DNA from: Anaerobacillus isosaccharinicus
GTDB lineage: Bacteria > Bacillota > Bacilli > Bacillales > Anaerobacillaceae
Length of the DNA stretch: 64,000 bases
Reading direction: 5' to 3'
NCBI RefSeq assembly: GCF_001866075.3
Contig: NZ_CP063356.1
Location: 858,164-922,163, forward strand
Part shown: one piece after another, positions 1 through 7,883 of the stretch
Layout: the number at the start of each line of letters is the position of its first letter
Numbering within the stretch: position 1 is the stretch's first letter
The notes under the pieces: model-generated
Told to the model about the DNA's origin: nothing
The model's database searches: none
The model's input: only the letters and a program-made list of their open reading frames with translations
Translations under genes and position numbers: made by a program

Positions 1-72
1 GGTGTTATCCCCGTAGAGTTAGCACCTTTTTAATACCATGGAGAATCCCATATTTCAACATAATAGAAAAAA

Positions 73-1335
73 CTAATAAGATGCCTTTTTAGAAATCTTA
101 CTCAGTACTGAAATATCATGACCAAACTTCCCCATTGCATCACAATCACATTTCAAGTCAGAAAAAGTTATATATGATATCGGCATACTCTTTAATGAAG
201 TCTGTAATGAAGGGCGTAGAAGTTGTGCTTGTATTTCTCTTTCCCTTTTTTTAGGGGCTATTAGATATAATTGACACTTACCATCACCCATGGATGTTGC
301 TAAATCGTGCAGACGTAAAATTCCAGAATAGATGGAAGTGCTTTTTTCAACTTCAAAGGCCCCAACAAACTGACCAATTTTATCAATCCAAATGACATCA
401 ATTAAAGAAACCGTCCTAAAAACATCTTCTGAAAAACATGCTTGAGGTAACTTTTTTAACGATAATTCCCCTAAAACTTTTCCTTGCCTTTGTTTACTAT
501 GATCGTTTTTAGCAATCCAAACCTCATACCCTAAATCCTTACCGAGTTTTGCTAATAAATATTGCATCTCACTATGATCATTTTCCTCTAATAGATCATC
601 AAGTACTTGCTGATGTCTTTTTTTAAAGGTTTTTAGTTTCTTCGCTTCACTTACCTCAATTACCATTTCGACATTCTCAGGAATTACAATTCTACCAATA
701 CCAATTTCAAATAGTAATCCACAAAATGCACCATAGTCATTAGAAAATAAATGACGATACTTTTCATTTGTTTGAATAATTGTCTCACGCATCTCTAAAT
801 ATTCGAGCCAAGAGCCTAATTTAATTTTTTTATGAAATAATGCATTAAAACCATTTACAATAGCGGTGTTGAATGGAGGGAAGAAGGTAGGGTGGAGAAA
901 ATACAATATATTAGCAACAGCTGGACCTAATCCTTTTATCTTCTTTTCATTTAGCTTTAGGATTTCGTCAACGACCTTTTTGTCATCTTTTGCTAATAGA
1001 CAAGCGTTTAAAAAACTACCGAACGCACTCTTATTCTCTTCATTTTCATAAATATCTGGTATCCGTAATTTCGGTTTCCAATAAAAAGCATGCGCAGCTC
1101 CTTCAAAAACTTGTTTCTGTTCAGATATCGCTGTAATTACTGTTTCCAGACTAGATTCTTTAAAATCATTTCCAAAAGTCTGATTTTGAATATCTAATAC
1201 AACATCTTTAATTCCAGCTTTAATCGTTCGAAATGATTTTAAACGGTCTTTGTCTTGAAGAAACCAAGTGTTATATACCGATTCAGTGTCACTTCGATAT
1301 TCTTCAATTAGTTTTTTGAGTGAACTATTCTCCAT
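73..1335 (-). CDS. HhH / PD-(D/E)XK-like nuclease candidate, 420 aa
   Basis: The N-terminal half contains a helix-hairpin-helix-like stretch (KIKGLGPAVANILYFLHP, about residue 132) typical of DNA-binding glycosylase folds. The C-terminal half has an Asp (D313 in LIDVIWID) followed by AFEVEKST (E328, E330, K331), which resembles a PD-(D/E)XK nuclease core. Both halves suggest a DNA-acting, restriction-like enzyme, but no methyltransferase lies next to it in the window. The start at 1335 follows AAAGGAGAACTAAA, a good ribosome site. No specific family is recognised; a solitary restriction-type or defence nuclease is inferred with moderate confidence. Confidence 0.55.
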   Translation of the reverse strand: MENSSLKKLIEEYRSDTESVYNTWFLQDKDRLKSFRTIKAGIKDVVLDIQNQTFGNDFKESSLETVITAISEQKQVFEGAAHAFYWKPKLRIPDIYENEENKSAFGSFLNACLLAKDDKKVVDEILKLNEKKIKGLGPAVANILYFLHPTFFPPFNTAIVNGFNALFHKKIKLGSWLEYLEMRETIIQTNEKYRHLFSNDYGAFCGLLFEIGIGRIVIPENVEMVIEVSEAKKLKTFKKRHQQVLDDLLEENDHSEMQYLLAKLGKDLGYEVWIAKNDHSKQRQGKVLGELSLKKLPQACFSEDVFRTVSLIDVIWIDKIGQFVGAFEVEKSTSIYSGILRLHDLATSMGDGKCQLYLIAPKKREREIQAQLLRPSLQTSLKSMPISYITFSDLKCDCDAMGKFGHDISVLSKISKKASY

Positions 1336-1417
1336 TTTAGTTCTCCTTTACGCTACTTCTCATCAAATCCAGTATTATTTTTTTTACAATTTTATTCAAA
1401 TATCGAAATCCAAAACT

Positions 1418-1600
1418 CTAAGTGTTGACAGGATCTTTACAGGAACAATTGGTTTCATTTTTGTTGCAAGAGCAAACTTCTTTACCCTCGCAACAATCAT
1501 TTTTTGCTTCCTTTTTCACCACTTTAATTAGAGAATAGGTAATAATAATAAGAACAGTTACTACAAAATAATTAGTAGCTACAGAAATTACGTCCAACAT
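1418..1600 (-). CDS. Cys-rich membrane miniprotein, 60 aa
   Basis: One N-terminal membrane helix (about residues 8-26) is followed by a cytosol-side basic patch and a tail with six cysteines (CC, CSC and NCSC clusters), like a tethered metal-binding peptide. It resembles in layout the small FeoB-associated Cys-rich membrane proteins, though homology cannot be confirmed by eye. A strong GAAGGAGGAAGAG ribosome site precedes ATG 1600. It is the next gene upstream of the multicopper oxidase on the same strand side of the island but is separated from it by a terminator, and it shares an upstream repeat with it (see 1654..1680). A role in metal handling is inference. Confidence 0.6.
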   Translation of the reverse strand: MLDVISVATNYFVVTVLIIITYSLIKVVKKEAKNDCCEGKEVCSCNKNETNCSCKDPVNT

Positions 1601-1611
1601 AACTCTTCCTC

Positions 1612-1658
1612 CTTCAAAAGTTTATTTTCTTCTTACATAATGAAATAAACTTTTGAAG
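1612..1658 (-). promoter_or_regulatory. 16-bp perfect inverted repeat in the leader of the Cys-rich miniprotein gene
   Basis: Arms at 1612..1627 and 1643..1658 are perfectly complementary with a 15-nt loop. In the transcript the second arm ends with the first GAAG of the GAAGGAGG ribosome site, so folding could mask translation start. It could instead be a DNA operator. No T-run follows, so it is not a standard terminator. Confidence 0.5.
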
Positions 1659-1680
1659 AAACAATAAAGAAAGTTTGTAT
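1654..1680 (-). promoter_or_regulatory. 11-bp-period direct repeat, candidate response-regulator box
   Basis: On the + strand this reads TGAAG and, 11 bp later, TAAAG within a 27-nt block that matches 25 of 27 positions of the block at 5099..5125 (upstream of the multicopper oxidase before IS insertion). Period-11 direct repeats upstream of a promoter are typical of OmpR/PhoB-family regulators. Confidence 0.45.
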
Positions 1681-1733
1681 AATTTCGAAATCATGAAAAT
1701 AGCATACTCAACATAAAAAGTTGCAATTAAATA

Positions 1734-1775
1734 AAAAAACTTCTACAAGCACACGTGTCATTGTAGAAGTTTTTT
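1734..1775 (-). terminator. Rho-independent terminator after the multicopper oxidase
   Basis: Arms 1734..1748 and 1761..1775 pair over 15 bp (core CTTCTACAA / TTGTAGAAG) with A-rich and T-rich outer ends, so it can act in both directions. It lies downstream of the oxidase stop at 1915 and upstream of nothing on the + strand. Confidence 0.75.
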
Positions 1776-1914
1776 AATAAATTCAAATTCAAAATTGTTT
1801 AATTTCCTGAGTAAATTTCATAATTCCCAATATCGAGCCATAATCTCTCTAAATAAGGTTACAAAGGGTTTATATTTAGTATTATTGTGGCGAGAATGAA
1901 AGATTTGAAATTTA

Positions 1915-3417
1915 TTATCCTGCGTAATCAATTAATGAGATCATTCCACTTTCCGCATGGTGTAGCTCATGGCAATGAAACACCCATTTTCCAGGATTAT
2001 CAGCAATTAATACAATTTCATATGTTTCATCTGGTTTAATATTTAGTGTATCTTTAAAGATTGGTGACCCTTGTACTGCTGCACCATTTTTAGAAATCAC
2101 ATAGAAGAAGTGTCCATGGCTATGCATCGGGTGGTCAACTCGACTATTATTCCTAATAGTCATCTTGATTACATCGCCTTCTTCAATTTCATAAACCTCT
2201 AAATCAGGGGCTTTCTTACCGTTAATAGTGAATGTATCATCTCCATCATTTGAAGCTAAGATCATTTCAAATTCCTTAGTTACATTATTAATTCTTTCAA
2301 TTTGTTGACTTTGACCATATTTAGTAATGTCAAACGTCGATAATGGTTCGTTGTTAATCTGAAGACGCTCGTTTTCGTACCCTTCATATACAAGAGGAAG
2401 GATAGTATATAATTTTTCTTCATTTGCTTCCGCATATATCTCTATTCCCCATGCTCCAGCATTATTTAAATTAATTTCTACATCATACCTTTCTCCAGGT
2501 GCGATCAAAAGAATTTCATTTGTAATAAATGTTGGTTCATTCACAGGTTGACCGTCATAATGTGTTATCTTAAATTCATGGTTAGGAATAGTAATTGTCT
2601 GTGTATATAAGCCTGAATTAATAAATCTTAAGCGATTAGAATCCCCTTCTTTCACTACAAAACTACTAATATCTGCTTCTGCCTTTCCATTAATCACAAC
2701 CGTATCATACATTTCATTCATCATCTCATTATGCGGTAATTCAATACTATTTCCGTTTCCATGAGAAGCATGGCTTGCTCCATGGGCGTTTCCATGACTT
2801 TCTCCATTTTGTTCAGTTTCGTCATACATCTCCTCAAGCATCGCTGACCATTCACTAATAAATACAACTTGATCTATTGCATATTCTTTTTTATTATTTT
2901 CTTCGATGATGATTGCTCCGTACATACCTCTAAATAATTGTTCTGCACTATTTTCATGGGAGTGGTACCAATACGTCCCTGGTATAGTTGCTGTAAATGA
3001 ATAAATAAATTCTTCTCCCGGTTGAATAACACTTTGTGTAATTCCCGGGACTCCATCCATTTCATTCACAATTGGTAACCCGTGCAAGTGTAATGCCGTC
3101 GGTTCTGGTAGTGAATTTAAAAAACGTAGTTCAACTTCGTCCCCTTCGTTTACTCTAATTTCTTCACCTGGCAACTTTCCATTATACATCCAAGCTCTAG
3201 TCACTCTATCACTTGAATATTGCCATTGCCCTTCTATTGCTTCAATCGCAAAAATCACTTTTCCATCAGAATCGGCTTTTACAGAATTATTCTCCTGATT
3301 AGTTTCTTCTGAAATTGTGTCCTCAACAATTTTTTCTGTTGATGACTGATTGCTACAAGCTAGCAAGATTACCCCTAAAAGTACCATTATTACTGTAAGT
3401 TTTAAATGTTTCATCAT
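1915..3417 (-). CDS. Multicopper oxidase, membrane-anchored lipoprotein, 500 aa
   Basis: A lipoprotein signal ends in ILLAC (Cys21). Copper-site motifs are all present: HLHG at 110-113, WYHSH at 150-154, HPMHSHGH at 429-436 and HCHELHHAESGM at 481-492, which supplies the type 1 Cys and Met ligands. The three cupredoxin-like domains and length fit CopA/CueO-like or laccase-type oxidases acting outside the membrane on Cu(I) or other reductants. A His-rich linker (about 208-219) could bind metal. AGGAGGGAA precedes ATG-ATG. Its original upstream region appears to be beyond the IS at about 3.44-5.06 kb, so present expression may depend on the IS. An Lgt paralogue nearby could lipidate it. A broken second copy lies at 26292..26640. 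Confidence 0.9.
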   Translation of the reverse strand: MMKHLKLTVIMVLLGVILLACSNQSSTEKIVEDTISEETNQENNSVKADSDGKVIFAIEAIEGQWQYSSDRVTRAWMYNGKLPGEEIRVNEGDEVELRFLNSLPEPTALHLHGLPIVNEMDGVPGITQSVIQPGEEFIYSFTATIPGTYWYHSHENSAEQLFRGMYGAIIIEENNKKEYAIDQVVFISEWSAMLEEMYDETEQNGESHGNAHGASHASHGNGNSIELPHNEMMNEMYDTVVINGKAEADISSFVVKEGDSNRLRFINSGLYTQTITIPNHEFKITHYDGQPVNEPTFITNEILLIAPGERYDVEINLNNAGAWGIEIYAEANEEKLYTILPLVYEGYENERLQINNEPLSTFDITKYGQSQQIERINNVTKEFEMILASNDGDDTFTINGKKAPDLEVYEIEEGDVIKMTIRNNSRVDHPMHSHGHFFYVISKNGAAVQGSPIFKDTLNIKPDETYEIVLIADNPGKWVFHCHELHHAESGMISLIDYAG

Positions 3418-3476
3418 TTCCCTCCTAATAAGAACAAGTAATTCGAACGCTCCTTACCCTTTTAATAGGGAAGAGC

Positions 3477-4817
3477 ATGTTTGATAAACCGACTGAGGCT
3501 CCAGTTAATAAACCATATCGCAAGCTTCAAGTTGATGATCTACCGATCATTGAAGTTCCAAAAAAACTAGATTTTCAAGTTTTATTAACCGAGCATCTTG
3601 AGTCTAAAGGTAAACCTCTCAAACCAGTACAAAGACGGTCGAATTCAACACCCGTTCCTTCATCAATGAAATGTCCTACGTGTGGTGCTCCAGCTGAGTA
3701 TTTATATGCGAACAATGGAGCGAAAGGACAATATCAATGTAAGGTGTGTTCATGTCTTTTCAGTGAGAAAAATCGTTATCTCAAGGAAGCAATCCTGAAA
3801 TGCCCTCACTGTTCAAAAACACTTGAAAAAGTGAAGGAAAGAAAAGACTTCCATGTGTACAAGTGTAAAAACGACGCTTGTTCTTATTACCAACATAAAC
3901 GTAATGCGATGACTCAAAAAGAGAAAAATCGGTTCAAAGAAGATCCTCAAGCCTTTAAACTTCGCTATATTTACCGCCAGTTTCACATTGATTTTCAACC
4001 ATTAGCGAAGCATTCACCAAAGAGACCACGAGTTGATCTATCAAGAATTTATGTGTCTCCACATACGCTTGGATTGATATTGACTTATCACGTCAATTAT
4101 GGACTTTCAGCCCGTAAAACAGCAGCGCTGATGAAAGACGTACATGGTGTTTCAATCTCTCGTCAAAGCATTTTAAATTACGAAAATAGTGTGGCCTTGT
4201 GGTTGAAACCGTATATTGATCACTATCCTTATGAGCTTTCAGATCAATTCTGCGGTGACGAAACGTACATCCGTGTGAATGGCCGTTGGCATTACCTATT
4301 TTTCTTTTTTGATGCCGTAAAGAAAGTCATTCTCTCTTATCCTGTGTCACCTAACCGAGACACAGCTACAGCTATTAAAGCGATAGACGAAGTGTTGTTA
4401 AAGCTTAGGAAAATCCCAGAAAACCTAACTTTCGTTGTCGATGGCAATCCCATTTACTTATTAGCACAACACTTTTATGCCCAGCACCAAATCCCGTTTG
4501 AGGTCATTCAGGTAATTGGCTTAACGAACGAAGACGAGGTGTCAAAAGAATATCGACCTCTCAAACAAATTATCGAGCGGCTAAATCGTACCTTTAAAGG
4601 AAACTATCGATCCACTCATGGTTTCGGTTCAGAACATGGTTCTGTTTCTTTTGTGACCTTGTTCGTTGCTTACTTTAACTTTTTAAGACCACATTCAGCT
4701 TTGGAAGGAAAAGTACCAGTAACAATTCCTGAGTTAGAGAAGCTTCCAAACATGCCTGCTAGATGGACAACTCTTATTGGTCTTGCCCAGGATTGGATAA
4801 GTAAGCAAACTGCCTAA
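3477..4817 (+). CDS. DDE transposase with N-terminal zinc-ribbon pairs, 446 aa
   Basis: Residues 60-140 contain paired CxxC motifs (CPTCGAP, CKVC, CPHC, and a CKNDAC) forming zinc ribbons. The catalytic part resembles the IS6/IS240-type integrase fold: CGDETYIRVNG gives the first Asp, FVVDGNP the second, and the final Glu lies in KQIIERLNRTFKG, followed by FNFLRPHSALEG. The start at 3477 follows AGGGAAGAGC. The gene appears intact. The exact IS family is not assigned. Confidence 0.8.
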   Translation: MFDKPTEAPVNKPYRKLQVDDLPIIEVPKKLDFQVLLTEHLESKGKPLKPVQRRSNSTPVPSSMKCPTCGAPAEYLYANNGAKGQYQCKVCSCLFSEKNRYLKEAILKCPHCSKTLEKVKERKDFHVYKCKNDACSYYQHKRNAMTQKEKNRFKEDPQAFKLRYIYRQFHIDFQPLAKHSPKRPRVDLSRIYVSPHTLGLILTYHVNYGLSARKTAALMKDVHGVSISRQSILNYENSVALWLKPYIDHYPYELSDQFCGDETYIRVNGRWHYLFFFFDAVKKVILSYPVSPNRDTATAIKAIDEVLLKLRKIPENLTFVVDGNPIYLLAQHFYAQHQIPFEVIQVIGLTNEDEVSKEYRPLKQIIERLNRTFKGNYRSTHGFGSEHGSVSFVTLFVAYFNFLRPHSALEGKVPVTIPELEKLPNMPARWTTLIGLAQDWISKQTA

Positions 4818-4843
4818 CTTTTGTTTAGCTGAGCCCTTCCTAG

Positions 4844-4992
4844 CCATCGGCGGAGCGCACTCTTGACAAACCGAACTTGCCAATGGTTTAAAATGGAAGT
4901 ACCAAGGGCTTATTTAGCTATGCCTTCTTTTGTCCTCTTCGCCCTTGTTAAACCTCTCGCTAAACCATTGGCGTGTTTGTCAAGAGCGATGG
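4844..4992. repeat. Imperfect inverted repeat behind the IS transposase
   Basis: Arms near 4844..4890 and 4961..4992 share CTCTTGACAAAC and GCCAATGGTTTA in opposite orientation around a loop of about 70 bp. It lies within the IS non-coding tail (4818-5064), perhaps a subterminal transposase-binding or transcription-blocking structure. Confidence 0.5.
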
Positions 4993-5098
4993 CGAGAGCT
5001 ACCACCAGTTAATTGGTAGAAAGTGTCATCAGCCTTTAGTTTTCATAGAACTTTTGACACTACCATATGTTTACAAATAATAGATTAAAGAAAAAATA

Positions 5099-5125
5099 TG
5101 AAGAAACATTTAAGAAAGTTTGTAT
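5099..5125 (-). promoter_or_regulatory. Regulatory-type repeat displaced from the multicopper oxidase
   Basis: TGAAG followed 11 bp later by TTAAG, nearly identical (25/27) to the block at 1654..1680. It lies just outside the IS end at 5064, where the promoter of the minus-strand oxidase gene would have been before insertion. Confidence 0.45.
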
Positions 5126-5175
5126 ATCTAGCAAATATTTATGCTTAAAAATAATCGCTTGCAATTTTACATAAC

Positions 5176-5215
5176 AAAAAAGCCTTTACAACATCAATGA
5201 TATTGTAAAGGTTTT
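5176..5215 (-). terminator. Terminator after the lgt operon
   Basis: Arms with core CCTTTACAA / TTGTAAAGG around a short loop, A-run on one side and T-run on the other, 60 bp downstream of the lgt stop. Confidence 0.7.
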
Positions 5216-5276
5216 ACATGGCTAAAAATCTGTGAATTGTTCTAAAGTATACAACGAAGTTATCCATCACATCACT

Positions 5277-6104
5277 TTAACCCTGAAGTAAATAGTAAAG
5301 AAGAAGAGACACAAAAGTTAATCCCCAAACATAAAACCAGATTTTCGCAATTTCATACCTTTCAACATTTGCTGGTCTGACAATTTTGGTTGTTTTCTTG
5401 CGATAAAGCATGACTAGAACAACGACAATAATACCAACAATACTCATTACATGACTTACACTGATAAAATCAAATAAAAGAGGGTTCTCTCTGAAAAATT
5501 CAACAATACCTCTTATTGTTAAGAAACCAATTAAATAGTGTAAAAATACTTGCCCTTGATAGGAACTACTTTTTAACCTTAACCACAAATAACCAAACAA
5601 GAGATAGTTTAATGTAAATTCGTATGCTTGAACAGGATGAAGCATTACCCCATCAACTCTAATTGCCCATAGGGGATCACTTGCTGTTGGGTATCCAAAA
5701 ACGTCACAACCAATTCTACTAATACCTTGAGCTAGAATGATAAATGGTGCAGCTATATCTAACGTTTTCCAAACTGGTAATTTATTTTTCCACAAATATA
5801 AAATACCAACTAAGAAACCACCTACCAAACCACCGTGAATTGAAAGTCCCCCTTTGTGTATAAAGAAAATTTCAATGGGATTCGAAAAATAATAAGCAGA
5901 ATTATACACTAGAACATATACCACACGCGCCCCTAGGACACCGCCAATAAATGATAACAGCACTCCATCTAACAGTAGCTTCTCATTCAAGCCTTTGCTT
6001 TTAGCCACCTTTAAAAAGTAGTACAATCCAACAAACACACCAATTGCGATCATCATTCCGAACAAATAAATATTAATAGGTCCAATACTAAATAATGGTT
6101 CCAT
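5277..6104 (-). CDS. lgt: Prolipoprotein diacylglyceryl transferase paralogue, 275 aa
   Basis: A seven-helix membrane protein of usual Lgt length. HGGLVGG at 90-96 matches the conserved H-GGL-GG motif containing the essential His. GISRIGCDVFGYPT at 127-140 corresponds to the Lgt signature RxGNFxNxE, with the Arg kept but the Asn/Glu part altered, so it is a divergent paralogue rather than a standard housekeeping copy. The reaction would be transfer of diacylglycerol from phosphatidylglycerol to the lipobox Cys. It is the last gene of a minus-strand operon, near a lipoprotein oxidase that is a plausible substrate. A 3' remnant of a second copy lies at 14931..15060. Confidence 0.85.
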   Translation of the reverse strand: MEPLFSIGPINIYLFGMMIAIGVFVGLYYFLKVAKSKGLNEKLLLDGVLLSFIGGVLGARVVYVLVYNSAYYFSNPIEIFFIHKGGLSIHGGLVGGFLVGILYLWKNKLPVWKTLDIAAPFIILAQGISRIGCDVFGYPTASDPLWAIRVDGVMLHPVQAYEFTLNYLLFGYLWLRLKSSSYQGQVFLHYLIGFLTIRGIVEFFRENPLLFDFISVSHVMSIVGIIVVVLVMLYRKKTTKIVRPANVERYEIAKIWFYVWGLTFVSLLLYYLLQG

Positions 6105-6166
6105 GTTGCCCCCTATCTCCCAATTGCTTAGATCTTTATTAATGATATTTAATTCGAGAAATCTAT

Positions 6167-6715
6167 TTACTTATTTCTATTGTTTTTAAAGGCAAGAATT
6201 ACTAGATATAATCCTGCCCCAACTAAGATGACTTTTCCTTGCCATGTCCATTGCGTAACTTGGTACACAGAATAGGCTTCAATCAATAAAGCTGGTACCT
6301 TTCCGATTGTACTAGCGATAGCAAAGATAATAAATGAGACCTTTCCTATCGAGCTGATAAAAGTAACTAAGCCTGATGGTACAAAGGGTAATAGTCTTAA
6401 CGACAAAATTAAATAAAAGGCTTCTTTACCTTGCTTCCAAAGTAACGTTTTTGCCTTTGGATATTTTTCAACTGTTAAAGTTGATAACTTTTTAAAGCCT
6501 TTACGATAAAGTAAAAAGGCAACAATTGCCCCAATCGATTCACCTAAAAATGAGATAAGCGTACCCGTCCAGAAGCCAAAAAAGATAATGTTTGCACCCG
6601 TAACAAAAAAGCTTGGGATAAAACCAAAAATGGCAACGATTATATTAATCACAATACTTATTATTAAGGCGTAATTTGAATATTGTTCAAAAAATAAAAC
6701 CAAACTTTCTTCCAT
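6167..6715 (-). CDS. TVP38/TMEM64 (DedA-type VTT domain) membrane protein, 182 aa
   Basis: Hydrophobic throughout with the VTT/SNARE-associated layout: a re-entrant region near FIPSFFVTGANIIFFG (33-48), GESIGAIVAF, then RLLPFVPSGLVTFISSIGKVSF with the conserved Arg and Pro. The family is involved in envelope lipid scrambling and membrane homeostasis. It sits between the miniproteins and lgt with short gaps, so it is probably co-transcribed. Start-proximal pieces of a second copy lie at 28900..28965. Confidence 0.8.
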   Translation of the reverse strand: MEESLVLFFEQYSNYALIISIVINIIVAIFGFIPSFFVTGANIIFFGFWTGTLISFLGESIGAIVAFLLYRKGFKKLSTLTVEKYPKAKTLLWKQGKEAFYLILSLRLLPFVPSGLVTFISSIGKVSFIIFAIASTIGKVPALLIEAYSVYQVTQWTWQGKVILVGAGLYLVILAFKNNRNK

Positions 6716-6732
6716 AAATGCTCCTAACTAGA

Positions 6733-6951
6733 TTAAGATGATTGTTTTTTAATTCCTTGCAATTCTTTTGATAAATTTTCGTTTTGATCGACTAATTTTG
6801 CCAATCTATTTTCTAAATCTTGTAGTTCATTACTTGTTTTAGTTTCTGGATTTTTGATTGTATTTTTTTTCGCAAGTGAAATTGATCTCCAACAAAAATA
6901 TATACATATTCCTTTTAATATCACTATTAGTAACAAAAGTGTACTCACCAA
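6733..6951 (-). CDS. TM plus coiled-coil miniprotein 1, 72 aa
   Basis: A single N-terminal membrane helix (about 3-22), a short basic linker and a C-terminal coiled coil of leucine/asparagine heptads ending ENLSKELQGIKKQ. The C-terminal pattern resembles the next two genes. Immediately downstream of miniprotein 2 and upstream of the TVP38 gene. Function unknown. Confidence 0.65.
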   Translation of the reverse strand: MVSTLLLLIVILKGICIYFCWRSISLAKKNTIKNPETKTSNELQDLENRLAKLVDQNENLSKELQGIKKQSS

Positions 6952-6969
6952 ATATCCTCCTGCAAAAAT

Positions 6970-7212
6970 TTATTTTTTACTATGTTTTAATTTATTTATC
7001 TCTTCTAGTAAAAGTTGATTTTGCCTTTCAATTATATCAAGTTTTGTTTGTAGTCCTTCAACATTAGTCGGCGAATTTACACTATTTTTACTTAAGTTGT
7101 TATCGTGACCATTCTTTGAACAGCAACCTCCACCGCTTTTTTTCATCCAAAACACCATGACAACTAACACAATGACGAAGAAAAAATTGATAAAGTTAGC
7201 ACCGACATCCAT
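6970..7212 (-). CDS. TM plus coiled-coil miniprotein 2, 80 aa
   Basis: Membrane helix (about 7-23), then KKSGGGCCSKNGHD with a vicinal Cys pair that could bind metal or form a disulfide, then a coiled coil ending RQNQLLLEEINKLK. It is preceded by GGAGAAAATGAA and overlaps no neighbour. Same architecture as its two neighbours. Function unknown. Confidence 0.7.
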   Translation of the reverse strand: MDVGANFINFFFVIVLVVMVFWMKKSGGGCCSKNGHDNNLSKNSVNSPTNVEGLQTKLDIIERQNQLLLEEINKLKHSKK

Positions 7213-7251
7213 TTCATTTTCTCCTTTTCCCCTTTTTAAGGTTGGATTTTT

Positions 7252-7458
7252 TTATCTAGATCTTTTCATTCTTTCGATTTCTTCTAACATCTGTTCATTT
7301 TGTTTCATTAATTTACTCATATTTTCCTGTAATTTCTCAGTTTGAAGCGTATTCCCTGCTCCATGATCCTTGTTTTGTGTTCCCCTCATAATCAAGTATA
7401 ATAATCCCCCCATCATTAACGGACAGGCTAATAGTGCAAGAAAAGCTAAATTATCCAT
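7252..7458 (-). CDS. TM plus coiled-coil miniprotein 3, 68 aa, first gene of the operon
   Basis: Membrane helix containing LLACPLMMGGLLYLIMRG, reminiscent of small membrane proteins found beside copper genes (DUF2933-like layout; not confirmed), then a coiled coil ending KQNEQMLEEIERMK. A good AAGGAGGGAAATTA ribosome site precedes ATG 7458. Candidate promoter: TTGACA at about 7506-7511 read on the minus strand. A regulatory repeat lies upstream at 7548..7579. Confidence 0.7.
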   Translation of the reverse strand: MDNLAFLALLACPLMMGGLLYLIMRGTQNKDHGAGNTLQTEKLQENMSKLMKQNEQMLEEIERMKRSR

Positions 7459-7547
7459 AATTAATTTCCCTCCTTAAATTTCGATAAACATAGTAAAAAC
7501 CTATTTTGTCAAAAAATTTCCAATTGTTAATGTTAATTTTAATATTT

Positions 7548-7579
7548 AATTGTTATGAAAGTATGGAAAAATGGTGAAC
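7548..7579 (-). promoter_or_regulatory. Regulatory repeat upstream of the miniprotein-lgt operon
   Basis: A 32-nt block with two AAAG-type half sites 11 bp apart. Near-identical blocks occur at 15065..15096 and 29045..29076, each beside remnants of the same operon, showing that this promoter region was duplicated with it. Confidence 0.5.
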
Positions 7580-7679
7580 ATTTTTTGTTATAAGCGAAGG
7601 ATGAATTCAAAGCCTCTAAAAAAGGATAGAAATGATCCCCTTTGTAAAAGTTTTTCTTAATATCTATATCAAAAACACT

Positions 7680-7883
7680 CTATTTCTTATTGGGAAATTT
7701 TAAGATAATCCATATAAAAATTAAGATCAAAAGGGGAATAATGAACCATAAACAGATTTGAAACAAAATACCAAAAAATATAAGTGTTGAATAATGACTT
7801 AAGCTAAAAAGAATAGCCATTGCTAGGCACGATAAACCAATAACGATAAAAGAGAGTGCAATTAACCAATCGGTTTTTTTCAC
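7680..7883 (-). CDS. Two-TM small membrane protein, 67 aa
   Basis: Two hydrophobic helices separated by SLSHYSTLIFFG. It is clearly a paralogue of the 66-aa protein at 20652..20852, which lies in the same position after an intact histidine kinase gene. Here it follows a broken kinase gene with a 4-nt overlap. It is the only reading frame of this duplicated block that remains intact. Function unknown; a kinase partner is possible. Confidence 0.6.
   Translation of the reverse strand: MKKTDWLIALSFIVIGLSCLAMAILFSLSHYSTLIFFGILFQICLWFIIPLLILIFIWIILKFPNKK

Larger units (their letters stand above)
3440..5064 (+). mobile_element. IS element inserted upstream of the multicopper oxidase gene
   Basis: It holds one DDE transposase gene. 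The right end is taken as GAACTTTTGACACTACC at 5048..5064. The left end is not resolved: no matching inverted copy was found between 3418 and 3476. The insertion separates the oxidase ribosome site from a regulatory-type repeat at 5099..5125. Confidence 0.55.

Noticed and set aside
3418-3476. Left inverted repeat of the IS upstream of the oxidase
   Set aside because: No match to the right end GAACTTTTGACACTACC was found here, so the left boundary is left approximate.
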